Source: Buchnera aphidicola (Aphis aurantii) (lineage in GTDB: Bacteria; Pseudomonadota; Gammaproteobacteria; Enterobacterales; Enterobacteriaceae). Taken from it: a DNA stretch of 64,000 nucleotides. Positions 62,577 through 64,000 of the stretch are shown here, in pieces. Made by a program: the position numbers and the translations under genes. A model generated the notes under the pieces. The model saw only the letters and a list, made by a program, of their open reading frames with translations. It was not told the DNA's origin and searched no databases. The stretch is from the NCBI RefSeq assembly GCF_039388985.1, contig NZ_CP135021.1, positions 124,001-188,000 on the forward strand, in the 5' to 3' direction. How positions within the stretch are numbered: position 1 is the stretch's first letter; every line of letters begins with the position of its first letter.

Positions 62577-64000
62577 ATGTCACGTATTATAATGTTAGTC
62601 CCTTTAAATGAAAATATTAATTTAACAACAATTACTTCAAGTTTAATATACTTGATTAGTAAAAGAAAAAAAAATATTTTTGGTAAATCTTGTTTTTATT
62701 TTTCTCTTATATCTAATTTAATGGATAAAACCAGATTGGTTATGAAAAAATATTTTTTTAAAAATATAATTTCTTTGGAAAATATAGATTTTTCAAAACA
62801 ATATTTTAATTCTAAAAAATATCATATGCTTGTAAATCAAGTTATTGAACAATGTTATCATCAAAAAGATTCTGATGGATTAATTTTAATTCAAGGAATT
62901 AATAAGAATCAGCATGTATATGCTGATCAAATAAATTATGAAGTTTCTCAAAATATTAATGCTGAAGTAATATTTATCGAATATTTAAAAGCATGGTCTG
63001 TAGAAAATATTAATGAAAAAGAACATCAAATAAAAATATTTTTAAAATTTTATAAATATAAAAATATTGCAGGATTTATTTTTGATAATTTGAATTCTCC
63101 TTTTATACAAAAAAAATATAATTTTATAGAAAAATTAAATATATTATATAGTTATAAAAAAAATAAAAATATTTTAAAAATTGAAAAAGATATTTTTTTA
63201 AAAAGTATGTGTTTTCCCGTATTAACTTGTATTCCTTGGAATAAGAATTTATTCAGACCGTCTGTAATAGAAATTTGCAATTTTTTAAATGCAAATATTA
63301 TTGATGTAAAAAATATAAAAAATTTTATTATTAAAAAAATAATAATATTTAATCAAAATAATAACAATATAAAAAATTGCAATTATTCTTTATTTTTAGT
63401 TTGTTTTAGTTATTTAGAAGTGTTTTTTTACGAGTTTTTTATTAAATCTAAGAAAAATAAAATTATAGGTATTATTTTAACAGGTATATCTAAATTTACA
63501 AAAAATATTTTATATTTTATTAAATGTTTAAAGAATAAAAATATTCCTATTTTATATATCAATACAGATATCATAACAACGTTGTCTAAATTACAAAAAT
63601 TTAATTGTGATATTAATTATTATAACAAAACATATTTAAACAAAATATTCAAATATATTTCTAGTCATTTTCAAGATATTAATTTCAATACTTTTATAAA
63701 TAAAACAATTAATAACAAAAAATATTCACCTAAAAAGTTTTGTTTTTATTTAAAAATATTATCTAAAAAAAATATAAAACGAATTATATTGCCGGAAGCC
63801 TATGAGCCTCGTATATTAAAGGCTGCTGAAATATCTAATGATTTAGGAATTGCAGAATGTATATTATTAGGTAATGAAAAAAAAATTTTTCAAATAGCTA
63901 GTGATAAAGGAATTAATCTAAGTAAAAATATTAAAATAATAGAACCTAATCTTATACGAGAAAATTATATTTCAAGATTGATAGAATTACGTAAACACAA
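62577..64000 (+). CDS. pta: Phosphate acetyltransferase, 5' part (3' end outside window)
   Basis: Converts acetyl-CoA and phosphate to acetyl phosphate. The frame starts M-S-R-I-I-M-L-V-P at 62577, like E. coli Pta, and runs open to the window end (474 codons visible of about 710). The N-terminal BioD-like regulatory domain (about 1-360) is strongly drifted: the E. coli S-V-F-K-P-I-A-Q segment reads S-C-F-Y-F-S-L-I and the P-loop-like start P-T-G-T-x-V-G is P-L-N-E-N-I-N. The DRTGG-like middle region is also eroded. From about residue 400 (R-I-I-L-P-E-A-Y-E-P-R) conservation is much better, marking the catalytic acetyltransferase domain, which continues outside. Confidence 0.95.
   Translation, partial: MSRIIMLVPLNENINLTTITSSLIYLISKRKKNIFGKSCFYFSLISNLMDKTRLVMKKYFFKNIISLENIDFSKQYFNSKKYHMLVNQVIEQCYHQKDSDGLILIQGINKNQHVYADQINYEVSQNINAEVIFIEYLKAWSVENINEKEHQIKIFLKFYKYKNIAGFIFDNLNSPFIQKKYNFIEKLNILYSYKKNKNILKIEKDIFLKSMCFPVLTCIPWNKNLFRPSVIEICNFLNANIIDVKNIKNFIIKKIIIFNQNNNNIKNCNYSLFLVCFSYLEVFFYEFFIKSKKNKIIGIILTGISKFTKNILYFIKCLKNKNIPILYINTDIITTLSKLQKFNCDINYYNKTYLNKIFKYISSHFQDINFNTFINKTINNKKYSPKKFCFYLKILSKKNIKRIILPEAYEPRILKAAEISNDLGIAECILLGNEKKIFQIASDKGINLSKNIKIIEPNLIRENYISRLIELRKH

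Overview
This window reads as a stretch of a Buchnera aphidicola chromosome, the obligate intracellular symbiont of aphids. The evidence is very high A+T content in both genes and spacers, near-exclusive use of A/T-ending codons, proteins with clear Escherichia coli orthologues of almost the same length, E. coli-like gene order from which many genes have dropped out, and no mobile elements, phage genes, CRISPR arrays or surface-polysaccharide genes. I found no tRNA or rRNA gene. The strain cannot be fixed from the sequence alone.

Layout. Bases 1-13,600 hold translation genes: the 3' end of tyrS, sufA, ydiK, aroH, the thrS-infC-rpmI-rplT-pheS-pheT-ihfA series in E. coli order, then queA-tgt-yajC (secDF missing). 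Bases 13,600-18,400 hold glyS/glyQ, a 622-bp gene-free spacer, nfo and rplY. Bases 18,400-37,320 are an inverted but collinear copy of the E. coli 0-1.6 minute region: yabI, surA-rsmA-apaH, folA-carB-carA, dapB, ispH, lspA-ileS-ribF, rpsT, dnaJ-dnaK. Bases 37,660-52,570 are the complete nuo operon for NADH dehydrogenase I, with nuoC and nuoD fused. Bases 52,700-64,000 hold a TerC/Alx-like membrane protein, folC, cvpA, prs, ispE, prfA-prmC-sirB1, nadE, ackA and the 5' part of pta.

How the genes fit together. Most serve core translation (six synthetase subunits or enzymes, release factor and its methylase, ribosomal proteins, queuosine). Others serve biosynthesis kept for host provisioning or cell growth: AroH (aromatic amino acids), CarAB (arginine and pyrimidines), DapB (lysine and peptidoglycan), IspE/IspH (isoprenoids), FolA/FolC, Prs and NadE. 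Energy comes from complex I and AckA-Pta, and DnaK/DnaJ supply chaperoning. Transcription control is sparse: a sigma-32-type promoter before dnaK, several intrinsic terminators, and a relic of the E. coli phenylalanine attenuator before pheS.

Most notable observations. (1) ThrRS has lost all four catalytic residues of its proofreading site (Y73, Q77, D182, Q186 where E. coli has H, H, C, H). (2) The editing pocket of the PheRS beta subunit is also wrecked, whereas the IleRS editing domain is intact. (3) nuoE appears to be one adenine short in an A9 run just after its ATG, a class of frameshift known in Buchnera to be rescued by polymerase slippage. (4) A G+C-rich perfect 11-bp hairpin sits between dnaK and dnaJ. 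(5) A pheS-leader terminator is kept without any Phe-rich leader peptide. I did not find a new multi-gene system; the interest lies in reduction and in how broken or relaxed functions are tolerated.
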